This document shows, piece after piece, positions 1-11,553 of a stretch of DNA of 64,000 nucleotides (positions are counted from its first letter, which is position 1; the number at the start of each line of letters is the position of its first letter). The translations under genes were made by a program, and so were the position numbers. Location of the stretch: positions 434,001 to 498,000 of the forward strand of contig NZ_JAFIMU010000004.1 of assembly GCF_017302985.1 (NCBI RefSeq), written 5' to 3'. The stretch is from Corallococcus macrosporus (lineage in GTDB: Bacteria > Myxococcota > Myxococcia > Myxococcales > Myxococcaceae). The notes under the pieces are model-generated. The model had not been told where the DNA came from, did not search any database, and saw only the letters and a program-made list of their open reading frames with translations.

Positions 1-1128
1 AACAGCAGCCGGAGCCAGCGCGACTGCATTGTAGTCAGCCTTGGTCGCCGGATTTGAGTCGCCGAATGAGAGTTCAATGATGTCTCCAACGTCTACCGGC
101 TCAAGCAGAAGGGCGCCGAACTTGGAGAACGGGTCCCCGATGATCATGCTGACGGGCCACTTCAGCCGGGACGAAATAACTCGGGTCAGATCTTCGGGAA
201 GGACGTCAAGTTGGAAGCCAAAGAAGAGCCGATCGATATTGGCTCCGCTGTCGTCGCCTACCCAGGCATTGTTGTAGAAGTTCGTTTGACGGAAGTAGCT
301 CGGAGCGCTCAGGGAGCCGCTGGTTCCGGGATCAAAGTTGATAATTGCTGTGTTGAGCCGGATCGTCCGGAAGTTTTTTGATGTGTCGGTAGACAGTGTA
401 TTCCCTGCGGTGTCCCGCGCGGTGTTGGCGACGCGCCACGCGACGCTGACGCCATGGGCAAATTCACTATTGGAGCTGAAGCTCACTTCCGTGCTTGTTG
501 CGTTCCAGGAGAATTCTCCTGGTGTGAATCCGGACGGAGTTGTGAAGGAAATGGCAGCCTCCGTGGAGGCCTTGTCCATGGGCTCCGAGAAGGTCACCTT
601 GACGGTTGGCTTGCGCTCAATCCCGATGCTGCCGTGAGTCGGAGTGGTCGAGAGAATTGATGGTGGTGTCGTATCCGGCTGCGTGCCTGTGGTGGTGAAG
701 CTGAACGAGTCAACGCCCCCCAGGGAATTTCCCGCCAGATCCACCCCCTGAATCGTCACGGTGTAGGTGGTGTCCTCCGCGAGGCTGGATTCCGGTTTGA
801 TGGTGACTTGGGTGTGCCCTTCCTCCCAGATTGGGGCTGCCAGCGCCGCAGGGGGAGAAAAGGAAACCTGCAGCGAAGCCGTCTGCACCGGCTCGGAGAA
901 GGTAAGCAGGAACGCTGAGTCCGTGGGCACGCGGGTGCTTCCACTCGCCGGTGCGGTGGTCAGCAACTGGGGGGCTTGCTGATCGGCGACGCCCGCGTCC
1001 TGGAATGTCCCTGCATCCGTGGTCGTGCTCGGCACAGGGTCTTCGAACGGCGGAATCTCCACGCATGCGGCGAGCAACGCGAAGAGGACGAGCAGACTGC
1101 ATCGGCGATGGAATCGGGGATTGGACAT
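1..1128 (-). CDS. Ig-like (Big_5 type) lipoprotein, 3' end cut by window edge
   Basis: The frame opens at ATG 1128 and stays open for 376 codons to the window edge, so the C-terminus is missing. The N-terminus is a lipoprotein signal peptide: basic residues (R5, R8, R9), a hydrophobic stretch, and a lipobox LAAC with Cys22 as the predicted lipidation site. A Thr/Ala/Pro-rich spacer follows. Two tandem SbsA/Big_5-like Ig modules come next, each with the typical 'TFSEPV/M' strand and an 'LAGNSL' or 'TAGNTL' turn (about residues 50-135 and 145-235). The rest may be a surface or metal-binding domain that I do not recognise. Myxobacteria encode many such outer-membrane lipoproteins of unknown function. 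It starts 170 bases downstream of the ffh stop on the same strand, with no clear Shine-Dalgarno. Confidence 0.75.
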   Translation of the reverse strand, partial: MSNPRFHRRCSLLVLFALLAACVEIPPFEDPVPSTTTDAGTFQDAGVADQQAPQLLTTAPASGSTRVPTDSAFLLTFSEPVQTASLQVSFSPPAALAAPIWEEGHTQVTIKPESSLAEDTTYTVTIQGVDLAGNSLGGVDSFSFTTTGTQPDTTPPSILSTTPTHGSIGIERKPTVKVTFSEPMDKASTEAAISFTTPSGFTPGEFSWNATSTEVSFSSNSEFAHGVSVAWRVANTARDTAGNTLSTDTSKNFRTIRLNTAIINFDPGTSGSLSAPSYFRQTNFYNNAWVGDDSGANIDRLFFGFQLDVLPEDLTRVISSRLKWPVSMIIGDPFSKFGALLLEPVDVGDIIELSFGDSNPATKADYNAVALAPAAV

Positions 1129-1298
1129 GGGGGCGTGTTCTGCAAGGTCGGGTCCGTTCGGTCCCGAGGGAGAACACTGCCACGGGTGTCCCGGGAACAG
1201 GACGGGCGTCCTTCTCGCGAGGCTCCGGATACACGTCTGCCCGCCGCCCCTGGCTTCAGGTGGGGACGCGCGGGCAGGGGGACCGCGAAGGCCTCGGG

Positions 1299-2945
1299 CT
1301 ACTTCTTCTTGCGGTTCTTCTTCTTGTTCTCCTTCTCCTTCTTGCGCCGCTCCTTGATGGCGTCGCGGTCGTCCGGCTTGCTCACGGACGGGGGCGCGTA
1401 GCCCATCAGGCGGGCCTTGGCCATCGCGGCCTGGCCCATGGGCGGCGTGTAGCCCGGGGCGATCTGCGGCAGCTGCATGGGCATGCCGCCCATGCCACCG
1501 CCCATCGCGGACATGGCCTTCTCCAGCGCCTTCGGGTCCTTCCCGAACATGCTGCCCAGGTCCATGTTCTTCATCTGGCCCAGCTGCCCCAGCTGCTTGA
1601 AGCCCGGGATGCGGCCCAGCAGGCCCGGGTTCTGGCCGATGGTGCCCATCACCTGCTGCATCATCCCGAACTTCTGCAGGAGTTCGCGCACCTCCTCCGG
1701 CTTGCGGCCGCTGCCCTTGGAGATGCGGTTGATGCGGCTGGCGTTGATGATGTCCGGACGCAGGCGCTCCTTCTGCGTCATCGAGTCGTACATCGCCTCG
1801 ATCTTCGTGAGCTCCTTCTCGTCCGGGTTCAGGTGCTCGGTGAGGTCGCCGAAGAGGGGGAACTTCTCCAGCAGGTCCTTCAGCGGGCCCATCTTGCGGA
1901 CCATGCGGATCTGCTCGACGAAGTCCTTCATCGAGAACTGGCCGGAGAGCAGCTTGCGCGCGTCGTCCTCGGCCTTCTTCTCGTCGACGACCTTCTCGAA
2001 GTCCTTCATCAGGCCGACGATGTCGCCGAAGCCCAGGATGCGGCCCGCGAGGCCCTCCGGACGGAACTCCTCCAGCTTGTCCATCGACTCGCCCATGCCG
2101 AGGAACTTGATGGGCTTGCCCGTCACTTCCTTGATGGACAGCGCCGCGCCGCCGCGCGCGTCACCGTCCAGCTTCGTCAGGATGAAGCCGTCCAGCGTGA
2201 GGCGCCGGTCGAACTCGGCCGCGGTGCGCACCGAGTCCTGGCCGATCATCGCGTCGCACACGAGCAGGATGGTGTCCGGCTGCACGTTGGACTTGATGGA
2301 CTCCAGCTCCGTCATCAGCGTCTCGTCGATGGCGAGCCGGCCCGCCGTGTCGATGAGCACCACGTCGCACTTCTGCTCGCGCGCGGCGGCGTAGCCCCGC
2401 TTCGCCAGCTCGGGCGGCTGCACGCCGGGCTCGTGGTAGACGGGGACCTTCAGCCGCTCGCCCAGGACCTTGAGCTGATCCACGGCGGCCGGGCGGTAGA
2501 TGTCCGCGGCCACGAGCAGGGGCTTGCGCCCTTCCGCGAGGAGCCGGCTGGCGAGCTTGCCCGTGGTCGTCGTCTTACCGGAGCCCTGGAGGCCCACCAT
2601 CATGATGCCGGACAGCTGACCCTTGGGCTTCAGGTGGAGGCTGGTGTCCACCGGGCCCATCAGGCCCTCCAGCTCGTCGTGGCAGATCTTGATGAAGTGG
2701 TCCATCGCGCTGACCTTGCGCTTCTGGCCCCCTGCGTCCGTGACGGACGTCTGCACGACTTCGCCCACGGCCTTCTCGCGGACGCGGGCGACGAACTTCT
2801 TCACCACGTCGAAGGCGACGTCGGCCTCCAGCAGGGAGACGCGGATGTCGCGCAGCGACTCGTCCACCAGCTCGGGGGTGAGTTCGCTCTTGCCGGCGAG
2901 GCGGTTCTTGGCGGCCCGGAAGCCCTTGGTGACGGTCTCAAGCAT
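1299..2945 (-). CDS. ffh: Signal recognition particle protein Ffh (SRP54)
   Basis: This 548-residue protein is the GTPase and signal-sequence-binding subunit of the bacterial SRP. With 4.5S RNA it delivers nascent membrane and secreted proteins to FtsY. The helical N domain covers residues 1-90. The G domain has the P-loop GLQGSGKTT (118-126), DTAGR (199-203) and TKLDGDARGG (257-266). The Met-rich M domain (about 325-490) carries several Gly/Met-rich runs, including GGGMGGMPM. The tail ends in a long Lys/Glu/Arg-rich stretch, which makes it somewhat longer than E. coli Ffh (about 450 residues). It lies 121 bases downstream of the pabAB stop on the same strand. A TATAAA hexamer at 2955-2960 on the minus strand could be a -10 element very close to the ATG. 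Confidence 0.97.
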   Translation of the reverse strand: MLETVTKGFRAAKNRLAGKSELTPELVDESLRDIRVSLLEADVAFDVVKKFVARVREKAVGEVVQTSVTDAGGQKRKVSAMDHFIKICHDELEGLMGPVDTSLHLKPKGQLSGIMMVGLQGSGKTTTTGKLASRLLAEGRKPLLVAADIYRPAAVDQLKVLGERLKVPVYHEPGVQPPELAKRGYAAAREQKCDVVLIDTAGRLAIDETLMTELESIKSNVQPDTILLVCDAMIGQDSVRTAAEFDRRLTLDGFILTKLDGDARGGAALSIKEVTGKPIKFLGMGESMDKLEEFRPEGLAGRILGFGDIVGLMKDFEKVVDEKKAEDDARKLLSGQFSMKDFVEQIRMVRKMGPLKDLLEKFPLFGDLTEHLNPDEKELTKIEAMYDSMTQKERLRPDIINASRINRISKGSGRKPEEVRELLQKFGMMQQVMGTIGQNPGLLGRIPGFKQLGQLGQMKNMDLGSMFGKDPKALEKAMSAMGGGMGGMPMQLPQIAPGYTPPMGQAAMAKARLMGYAPPSVSKPDDRDAIKERRKKEKENKKKNRKKK

Positions 2946-3066
2946 GGGGGGCGCTTTATAACAGCGTCCCGCCGGATGCGACGTCCTCGGAAGCCCCGGC
3001 CGTCCAGCAGTGGAGGAATCGAGGGGCTTTCCCCACCACCTGGAGGGCCTCCCACCCCTCCCGGGC

Positions 3067-5202
<2,136 letters not shown>

Positions 5203-5326
5203 CTTACCCTTCGGAGGCGCCTCTCCGGGCCGTTTCGAGCCCGGCTGCTTGGCGGCCAAAGGATGAAGGTGCGGGATGCGCGGGTGCCTCGCATGCGCTG
5301 CGGGGTCTGCTATCTTTCCTTCCATC

Positions 5327-5412
5327 GCACGAGTGGCGGAACTGGCAGACGCAGCGGACTTAAAATCCGCTGACTCGCAAGGGTCGTCCGGGTTCGAGCC
5401 CCGGCTCGTGCA
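5327..5412 (+). tRNA. tRNA-Leu (anticodon UAA)
   Basis: The acceptor stem GCACGAG (5327-5333) pairs perfectly with CTCGTGC (5405-5411), followed by discriminator A at 5412. The anticodon stem GCGGA/TCCGC encloses the loop CTTAAAA with anticodon TAA. The long variable arm is the class II pattern expected for Leu. The T-loop GGTTCGAGCC is canonical. No CCA is encoded. It stands alone between the divergent pabAB start and the small cysteine protein gene. Confidence 0.95.
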
Positions 5413-5482
5413 ATGGTCATCCTGGCGCGGTGTCTGTCTTTCGCTCAGACGGCCAGGGCTTTTCGCCGCTATCCTTGTCACC

Positions 5483-5788
5483 ATGACCGGACCGCGAGCG
5501 AAGACCTGTGCGACGTGCGGGCGCGTCATCGCGGCGCATGCTGTCTACTACCGCTTCAGTCTGGTGCTGGAAGGGGAGCAGGACATCCTCGACCCTTCGG
5601 ATGACCTGTCTGGCAATTCCTCGGAGGCGCTGGCGGAGCTGGTCCGGCGTTTAGACGAAGGCTCCGCGGATCCGAGTGAGCTGGAGGCACAGGTGCACTG
5701 GGAGCGCTCCGGTGTCGTCTGCTCCGAATGCCGCTCCGTGGCGATGCGATTGCTGCGCACCGCCACGGAGGACTCGGGACCGCATTGA
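5483..5788 (+). CDS. Small four-cysteine (zinc-ribbon-like) protein, unknown function
   Basis: This is a 101-residue cytoplasmic protein with no signal peptide or membrane segment. It has two CxxC pairs, CATC (Cys9, Cys12) and CSEC (Cys80, Cys83), which could bind one zinc ion as a split ribbon around an acidic helical middle rich in Asp, Glu and Ser. I do not recognise a named family. The frame is open further upstream, but those starts lie in tRNA-Leu. ATG 5483 is the first start after the tRNA and immediately precedes the first CxxC. It converges with the MDR oxidoreductase gene, with only three bases between the stops. The function could be nucleic-acid or protein binding, but nothing here decides that. 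Confidence 0.65.
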   Translation: MTGPRAKTCATCGRVIAAHAVYYRFSLVLEGEQDILDPSDDLSGNSSEALAELVRRLDEGSADPSELEAQVHWERSGVVCSECRSVAMRLLRTATEDSGPH

Positions 5789-5791
5789 GGG

Positions 5792-6766
5792 TCAGTGGAT
5801 CCGGATCGTGTACTTGCCCAGATGGTGCTTGAGGACCTCCTGCTGCGCCTTCGCGGCTTCCTCCAGGGCGTAGATGCGGCCGATCTCCAGGTGGAACGGG
5901 CCGGCTTCGATCAGCGCGTTCATGCGCTTCATGACGTCCGCTCCGGGAATGCCGTCGTAGGCCTTCGCCTGGATGCCCTCGGGAACCTTCGGCGCGGGCT
6001 CCACTCCGTGCGGCCAGGCGATGCGCCCCTCCTTCTTCACGTGCTGGAGCACCTTCTCCGCGGCGTCACCGCTCGCCAGCACCAGCGCCGCGTCGAAGCC
6101 GTCTGGCGCGAACTCACGGCAGACCTTGTCGAAGTCCCCCTTGCGGCCATCCACGACCGCATCCGCGCCCACCCTCCGGGCCAACTCCACCCCGTCCTCT
6201 CCCGAGGCAACCGCCAGCACGTTCGCTCCCATGCGCTTCGCGAACTGCACCGCCATGTGGCCGATGCCTCCGTTCGCTCCGAAGATGATCAGGCGTTGCC
6301 CTGCCTTGAGCTGGAGGTGATCCTCCAGTCCCTCCAGCGCGGTGATGCCGTCCGCCGCGAGCACCGCCGCCTGCTCCACCTTCAGCCCCTTGGGGATCCG
6401 CGACGCCTGGTCTTTCTTCACGGCGACGTACTCCGCGTAGAACCCTCCCTTGGCGCTCATGAACGCGGAGCCGTAGACCTGGTCGCCCACCTTGAGATCC
6501 TTCACGTTCTTGCCCACGGCGACAATCTCTCCCGCGCCGTCAGCTCCGGGCACATAGGGGAAGCGCGGGGCGGCCGGGAGCAGTTCGGCCAGCTTGCCCT
6601 CTCGCTCCAGCCAATCCCAGGCACCGATCCCCGCGACCGCTACACGGACGAGGACTTCATCGTCTCCGCAGGTGGGCACGGAGACGGTCTTGATGCCCAG
6701 GACCTCTGGACCGCCGAAGCGGTCGAGCGCCGCGGCCTTCATCTTGTCGGGAATGGTTGCTGGCAT
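5792..6766 (-). CDS. Zinc-independent MDR-family NADP-dependent oxidoreductase
   Basis: This 324-residue protein is a medium-chain dehydrogenase/reductase of the quinone oxidoreductase branch. It should reduce an enone or quinone with NADPH. The N-terminal GroES-like fold covers about 10-125, with YVPGADGAGEIVAVG near 71-85. The Rossmann nucleotide-binding loop is GANGGIGHMA at 163-172. The catalytic zinc ligands and the four-cysteine structural zinc lobe of classical alcohol dehydrogenases are absent, which places it in the zinc-free branch. The ATG is preceded by GAAGGAG seven bases upstream. It diverges from the hydrolase gene at 6912, so the 145-base gap should hold both promoters. The substrate cannot be told from sequence. 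Confidence 0.85.
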   Translation of the reverse strand: MPATIPDKMKAAALDRFGGPEVLGIKTVSVPTCGDDEVLVRVAVAGIGAWDWLEREGKLAELLPAAPRFPYVPGADGAGEIVAVGKNVKDLKVGDQVYGSAFMSAKGGFYAEYVAVKKDQASRIPKGLKVEQAAVLAADGITALEGLEDHLQLKAGQRLIIFGANGGIGHMAVQFAKRMGANVLAVASGEDGVELARRVGADAVVDGRKGDFDKVCREFAPDGFDAALVLASGDAAEKVLQHVKKEGRIAWPHGVEPAPKVPEGIQAKAYDGIPGADVMKRMNALIEAGPFHLEIGRIYALEEAAKAQQEVLKHHLGKYTIRIH

Positions 6767-6911
6767 GCTGTGACTCCTTCACGGGGAATGCCTGTCCTCC
6801 GAGACGATGCGCACTCCGCGTCTCACGACCAGCGTCCACGGTGCTCCAGGGCGCCTATCCCCTCCCTCGTGAATCGGGCATCCTGACGGCTCCAGGGTTC
6901 ACGGGGGAACC

Positions 6912-8075
6912 ATGCACTCAGGCAAGGAAGCCATCGTCCTCATCCATGGCTCGGACTCCAAGCAGCGCGACTCCGGCCGGGAACTCCTGACCGAGGGTCT
7001 GCTCAAGGTTCCCGAAGACGTGGTCGTGACCCAGCAGGGGCCCATCACCATCCAGGGCGCCAGCGGCCTCCAGCTCCAGGTGACCCGGCATGAGGACCGC
7101 TCCACGCGGTCCCTGGATGTCTATGAAGCGTTCTGGGCGGACCTCATCCCGTCGCTCACCCGGATGGGGCTCAAGGACCGGGTGCTGGGGGGACTGGAGC
7201 TGCTGGCCTACTGGCTCTTCTCCGGCGTCTGGAAGGGCTTCCGCCAGCGCAAGGTGCTGACGACCAGCATCGTCAGCGGCCTCGTCCTCCTGCTGTTCTG
7301 GTACACGAGCACGCTGATCCTGTTCTTCTCCGCCCTGAAGCAGGACCCGACGTTCCCGGCGATGGCGCTGCCGGACACCACCGTGCGCTCCGCGAACTCG
7401 ATGCTGCGGCACCTGGCCGACGTCGTCGCGCCCGCTGCCTCGACGCTGGGCTCCTGGAAGGGGTGGGTGCTGCTGTCGCTCCTCATGGGGGCGCTCCCCG
7501 TCCACCGGGCCGTGGACGTCGCGAACCTCGTCCATCGCTACCTGACCGACAAGCTCATGCGAAACGGCGTCGTGGGCCTGCGCACGGACCTGCGGCACCG
7601 GGTCCATGCCACGCTCCGGGCGGTCGTCGAGAGCGGTGCGTACTCCCGCGTCACGGTGGTGGCCCACAGCTTCGGTGCCGCGATGGCGGTGGACGTCCTC
7701 GCGGACTTCCGCTCCAGCTCCAGCACCGCCATCCGGCTCGTCACCCTGGGCGGGCCCCTGGAGTTGCTCGCGCGCCGGGCGGAGTGGTTCGAGAAGGAGA
7801 TCCAGCGCTGCGCCGACAATGGACAGCTCATCCAGTGGATCGACTTCCATTCAGACGAGGACTGGTTCTGCACGAAGACGCCCTTCCGCGCGGATGACAC
7901 GCGGCTCATCCACCGCCCCATCCAGCAGAAGGCCTCCCTGGGCGCCCGGATGTCGGGCGAGACGCACAATCGCTACCTCGGGGACGCGCGGGTGCTCCAG
8001 GCGCTGCTGGAGCCCATGCCCGCGCCCGCTTCGGAAGCGCCCGCGGCGGCGCCCGTCAGTCCAAGAGCTGCATGA
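6912..8075 (+). CDS. Membrane-anchored alpha/beta hydrolase-fold protein
   Basis: This 387-residue protein combines alpha/beta-hydrolase signatures with an embedded membrane segment. The first strand and oxyanion region is IVLIHGSDS (8-16). The nucleophile elbow is AHSFGAAM (251-258), with Ser253 in a G/A-x-S-x-G context. A late FHSDEDWFC stretch may supply the acid. Residues about 117-141 form a strong hydrophobic segment, and a weaker one lies near 186-196, so the first strand and the elbow are separated by a membrane-associated insert. There is no signal peptide. Lipase or esterase activity is plausible, but no specific family is recognised. Its last 20 bases overlap the 3' end of the convergent SNF2 gene. 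Confidence 0.7.
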   Translation: MHSGKEAIVLIHGSDSKQRDSGRELLTEGLLKVPEDVVVTQQGPITIQGASGLQLQVTRHEDRSTRSLDVYEAFWADLIPSLTRMGLKDRVLGGLELLAYWLFSGVWKGFRQRKVLTTSIVSGLVLLLFWYTSTLILFFSALKQDPTFPAMALPDTTVRSANSMLRHLADVVAPAASTLGSWKGWVLLSLLMGALPVHRAVDVANLVHRYLTDKLMRNGVVGLRTDLRHRVHATLRAVVESGAYSRVTVVAHSFGAAMAVDVLADFRSSSSTAIRLVTLGGPLELLARRAEWFEKEIQRCADNGQLIQWIDFHSDEDWFCTKTPFRADDTRLIHRPIQQKASLGARMSGETHNRYLGDARVLQALLEPMPAPASEAPAAAPVSPRAA

Positions 8076-11052
8076 GGTCCGCGCGCGTGAGGGCGGCGCC
8101 TCCCGTGGCGCCTCCGAGCGCGGCCTCGAAGAGGGCCCGCTTCTTCTCCTGGAGCAGGAGGATCTTCTCCTCCACCGTGCCCTGGGACACCATCCGGTAG
8201 ACCATCACCGGCCGCTGCTGCCCGATGCGGTGCGCGCGGTCCGCCGCCTGTGCCTCCACCGACGGGTTCCACCACGGATCCACCAGGAAGACGTGGTCCG
8301 CCGCCGTGAGGTTGAGCCCCGTCGCGCCCGCCTTCAACGAGATGAGCATGACGGGCGCTCCCTTCTCGTCCTGGAAGGACGTCGCCACCGCGCCTCGGTT
8401 CGCCGTGCTGCCGTCCAGGCGGATGAACCCGATGTCCGCTTCGTTCAGCGCGGGCTCGATGAGGTCCAACATCGACGTCCACTGCGAGAACACCAGCGCC
8501 TTGTGACCGTCCGCCACCGCCGTGCCGAGCGCCTCCACCAGCGCCTGCACCTTCGAGGACGTCCGCGCCTGCTGCCCCGGCACCAGCGCCGGGTGACAGG
8601 CCGCCTGCCTCAGCCGGAGCAGCGCCTCCAGCGCCTTCATCACGCTGCCGCCCTCCTCGAGCTGCGACACCACCTCCTCGCGGGTCGCGGCGTGGACCGC
8701 GTCGTAGACGGCGCGCTCCTGCTCGGTGAGGGTGACGTGCCGCACGGCCTCCGTGCGCGGCGGCAGCTCCGGCGCCACGTCGCGCTTGAGCCTGCGCAGC
8801 ACGAAGGGCCGGATGCGCGCGCGCAATGCCTCCGCGGCGCCCTTCTGGTTCTCCGACACCGGCCGGGCCCAGCGCTCCTCGAACGCCTTGCGCCCGCCCA
8901 GCAGGCCCCGGTTGGTGAAGTGCATCAGGCTCCACAGCTCCTCGAGCCGGTTCTCGATGGGCGTGCCGCTGAGCGCGATGCGGAAGCCCGCGTCCAGCTC
9001 GTACGCGGCTCGCGCCACCTGGCTGTCCGGGTTCTTGATGGCCTGGGCCTCGTCCAGCACCACCGTGTCCCACGTCTTCGACGCGAGGATGGCCGCGTCC
9101 AGGCGCAGGAGCGCGTACGTGGTGAGCGTCACGTCCGCGGACTCGTCCAGCGTGCGCCCCACGCCGTGGTAGACGGACACCTTCAGCGATGGGCGGAAGC
9201 GCTTCACCTCCGCCTCCCAGTTGGGCAGCACGCTCGTGGGTGCCACGACCAGCGTGCCCCGGCCCAGCGTGCAGATGGTCTGCAGCGTCTTGCCCAGACC
9301 CATGTCGTCCGCGAGCACGCCGCCCAGCCCCGCCTGGCGCAGGAAGGTGAGCCAGCTCACGCCCTGCAGCTGATACGGGCGTAGCGTCGCGGTGAGGTCC
9401 CTGGGGAGCTGGGGCTCGGGCAGCTTCTCGAAGCCCTGCACCAGGGGCGCGAGCCGCTCCATGACGGGCGGGGCGGGGTGCTCCAGCGCCTCGCACAGGC
9501 CGGTGAGCTGGGGGATGGCGTGGTTCGCGAGCCGGCCGTCCCGCTCGCGCGCGGCCAGCAGGTCCGTCACGCGCTGGCCGTGGGCCTTCAGCCAGCCGGT
9601 GGGCAGGGGCGCCCAGCCTCCGCCCTCCAGGGGCACCAGCCCCAGGCCTTCCTCCCAGGCCCGCATCACCGCGCCCGCGTCCACGGTGCGCTTCTCACCC
9701 GGGCCCAGGCCCTCCACCTGGAAGTCGAGCGAGAAGCCCACGCGCGGCACGCCCGCGTCGGTGGTGGCCGTGTCCAGCGTGAGCAGCGGCTTGAGCTTCA
9801 CGTCGGGGCTGACCACGCCCGCGGCGTTGCCCGTGAGGCCTCCGCGCCACTTGCGCAGCTTGTCCGCGAGCTGCACGGCCTCCTTGCCGTGGACCGTCAC
9901 GCGGCGGCCGGGCGACATGTTCAGCTCGTCGCGGAGCTGGTGGATGAGCTTCGTCTCCGTGGGCTCGTCGCGCACGGGCGCGGCGCCCTGGAGGTACACC
10001 AGGCGCCCGTTGTCGATGCGCGCGGTGGGCGGGGAGCCGTACACCAGCGTGGGCAGCACCGAGAGCCCCGTGTCCAGCTTGTCGAGCTCCAGCGAGATGC
10101 GCGGCTTGAGCGTCCGGTCGATGGGCGGCAGCCGCCGGCTCTTCACGTCCACCGGCATGCGCCGCGCGAAGTCCGGCAGCACCTTGCCCGTCAGGTCCGC
10201 CAGCTGCTCCGGGGAGAAGACGCGCTCCTGGGGCAGGTTCTCCAGCCGCGTGCCCGTGAGGGTCTGCTCGCCCAGGCGGCAGAGCGCTCCGGCGGCCAGC
10301 GCGACGCCGGGGCTCACCAGCTCGTTGATGCGCGGATCCTTCTCCACCTTGAGCACGGTCTGCTCGCCCCGGTCGTCCACGGTGACGCGGGGGAGGAGCG
10401 GCTCGCTGGAGACGGAGACGAACGCTCCGTCGAACATGACCGTGCGCGCCTTCTCCAGCACGTGCAGCAGGGCGTCCAGCTTGCTCTGCGGCAGCGCGCC
10501 CCGCGTGGGCTGCGCGAGCAGCTTGTCCGCGAGCAGGTCGCACGGGTCCACGTGGATGCGCGCGGCCTCCACCGGGTTCTGGAGCACGGACGCCAGGCTC
10601 CGGGCCAGCAGCCGCGCGGTGTTGTCCGGCCGGACCACCAGCCGCTCCAACTGGAGGCCGCCGTCCACGCGCTTGAAGCGGTACACCAGCCGCTCCGGCT
10701 TCGGCGCGGCGCCAGGGCGCGCGGCCGTGGAGGCAGGGCCCGGGCGGGCAGGGGATGCCGCCGCCGTGGCCTTCCGGCCCTCCGCCTGCCGCAGGACGAT
10801 GGCCGCGGCGATGACGTGCTCACACGGGTCCACCTTCCCCCGGCAGTCGCACTCCCAGATTTCGTCCTCGGGGTAGAGGGTGGTGGTGAGCGGGGTGGGG
10901 CGGCCGGGGATGCGGACGCGGAGGACGACCTCCTCCTCGTCCACGGACTGCACCGACACGACCCCCGCGCGCGACAGGGCCTGTCCGGCGGACCACGTGG
11001 CCGGGCCTGACTCTTCCCGGATGGCTTCGAGCAGTTCCGCGAGCGCCGACAT
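8056..11052 (-). CDS. SWIM-domain SNF2-family DNA-dependent ATPase
   Basis: This protein is about 998 residues from ATG 11052. It is a Swi2/Snf2 translocase of the bacterial RapA/HepA-like group. An N-terminal SWIM zinc finger is visible as [12 protein letters not shown] (CxCx6CxH, around residue 70). A long middle domain of unknown fold follows. The ATPase core has [10 protein letters not shown] (Walker A, motif I), LDEAQAIKN (motif II, DEAQ rather than DEAH), LSGTPIENR (III), [14 protein letters not shown] (IV) and HRIGQQRPV (VI). Such enzymes remodel protein-DNA complexes or RNA polymerase, but the target here is unknown. A TTG at 11091 gives 13 more residues. ATG 11052 is preferred because it has an AGGGA about ten bases upstream and starts the conserved SALAELLEA segment. 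Confidence 0.9.
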   Translation of the reverse strand: MSALAELLEAIREESGPATWSAGQALSRAGVVSVQSVDEEEVVLRVRIPGRPTPLTTTLYPEDEIWECDCRGKVDPCEHVIAAAIVLRQAEGRKATAAASPARPGPASTAARPGAAPKPERLVYRFKRVDGGLQLERLVVRPDNTARLLARSLASVLQNPVEAARIHVDPCDLLADKLLAQPTRGALPQSKLDALLHVLEKARTVMFDGAFVSVSSEPLLPRVTVDDRGEQTVLKVEKDPRINELVSPGVALAAGALCRLGEQTLTGTRLENLPQERVFSPEQLADLTGKVLPDFARRMPVDVKSRRLPPIDRTLKPRISLELDKLDTGLSVLPTLVYGSPPTARIDNGRLVYLQGAAPVRDEPTETKLIHQLRDELNMSPGRRVTVHGKEAVQLADKLRKWRGGLTGNAAGVVSPDVKLKPLLTLDTATTDAGVPRVGFSLDFQVEGLGPGEKRTVDAGAVMRAWEEGLGLVPLEGGGWAPLPTGWLKAHGQRVTDLLAARERDGRLANHAIPQLTGLCEALEHPAPPVMERLAPLVQGFEKLPEPQLPRDLTATLRPYQLQGVSWLTFLRQAGLGGVLADDMGLGKTLQTICTLGRGTLVVAPTSVLPNWEAEVKRFRPSLKVSVYHGVGRTLDESADVTLTTYALLRLDAAILASKTWDTVVLDEAQAIKNPDSQVARAAYELDAGFRIALSGTPIENRLEELWSLMHFTNRGLLGGRKAFEERWARPVSENQKGAAEALRARIRPFVLRRLKRDVAPELPPRTEAVRHVTLTEQERAVYDAVHAATREEVVSQLEEGGSVMKALEALLRLRQAACHPALVPGQQARTSSKVQALVEALGTAVADGHKALVFSQWTSMLDLIEPALNEADIGFIRLDGSTANRGAVATSFQDEKGAPVMLISLKAGATGLNLTAADHVFLVDPWWNPSVEAQAADRAHRIGQQRPVMVYRMVSQGTVEEKILLLQEKKRALFEAALGGATGGAALTRADLMQLLD

Positions 11053-11140
11053 ACGAAGGCTGTCCCTAGCCCCGTGCAGGGCCTGGCGCAAGCAACGGGG
11101 CGCGTCGCTGTGACACCCCGGGACACACGCTCCGGCGCTT

Positions 11141-11161
11141 CTGTAGCAGGCCGCGCTACAG
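11141..11161. repeat. Short inverted repeat upstream of the SNF2 gene
   Basis: CTGTAGC (11141-11147) and GCTACAG (11155-11161) form a perfect 7-bp inverted repeat with a 7-base loop, about 90 bases upstream of the SNF2 ATG. It could be an operator or a small hairpin. No partner regulator is evident. The rest of 11053-11244 holds nothing else I can name. Confidence 0.35.
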
Positions 11162-11244
11162 CCCCCAGGACAGGCGTGTCACCTGGGACGGCGCCCTCCT
11201 GGGAGGGCCTCGAGATCCTGGAACATGGCGTGGCAGGTGCATGA

Positions 11245-11466
11245 GGTACGGCCGGCAGTGTCCCCCCGACAGTCGAGGTCCCACCTGCACCTGAGACGTT
11301 CAACCTCAAGACGGCGGACGGCAAGGCCCTCACCGGCGACACCGTCGAGTTCATCGAGGAGATTGGCGACGGCGCCTACCCGTACCGCCACTTCTCCGGC
11401 ATCGACGTGAACGCCAGCGCCACGGACTTCCTCGTCACGGGCGAGTCCTTCGGCCAGGAGAAGTAG
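11245..11466 (+). pseudogene. Gene remnant: 3' end of a lost CDS with no start codon
   Basis: An in-frame stop (TGA 11242-11244) is followed by 73 sense codons and TAG at 11464-11466. There is no ATG, GTG or TTG early in the frame. The translation is protein-like (for example TFNLKTADGK, DTVEFIEEIGDG and FLVTGESFGQEK), with strongly G/C-biased third positions typical of real genes here. An intrinsic terminator follows ten bases after the stop. This looks like the C-terminal fragment of a small secreted or lipoprotein-like gene that lost its 5' end by deletion or frameshift. I do not recognise the family. A non-canonical start or a frameshift near 11240 are the alternatives. Confidence 0.45.
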
Positions 11467-11475
11467 GCCGCACCT

Positions 11476-11530
11476 CCACCGGGCGGCAGGCTCCTGCTTC
11501 CCGCCCGGTGGTCTGTTTGTCTGTCTTTGT
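11476..11530 (+). terminator. Intrinsic terminator after the gene remnant
   Basis: CCACCGGGCGG (11476-11486) pairs perfectly with CCGCCCGGTGG (11501-11511), an 11-bp GC-rich stem with a 14-base loop. A T-rich tract runs from 11512 to about 11530 on the plus strand. It lies between the remnant stop and the start of the di-haem oxidoreductase gene. Confidence 0.75.
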
Positions 11531-11553
11531 CTTCCCGTCGAGGAGTCGTGACG

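Noticed and set aside
5276-5482. Upstream extension of the four-cysteine protein
   Set aside because: The extended frame begins before and passes through tRNA-Leu; the ATG at 5483 is the only plausible start.
5203-5529. N-terminal extension of the PabAB frame upstream of GTG 5202
   Set aside because: It would run antisense through tRNA-Leu and adds over 100 low-complexity residues before the amidotransferase fold.
11225-11410. A 61-codon plus-strand frame starting ATG 11225
   Set aside because: Its Arg/Ser/His-rich translation looks like an out-of-frame reading of the remnant that lies one frame over.
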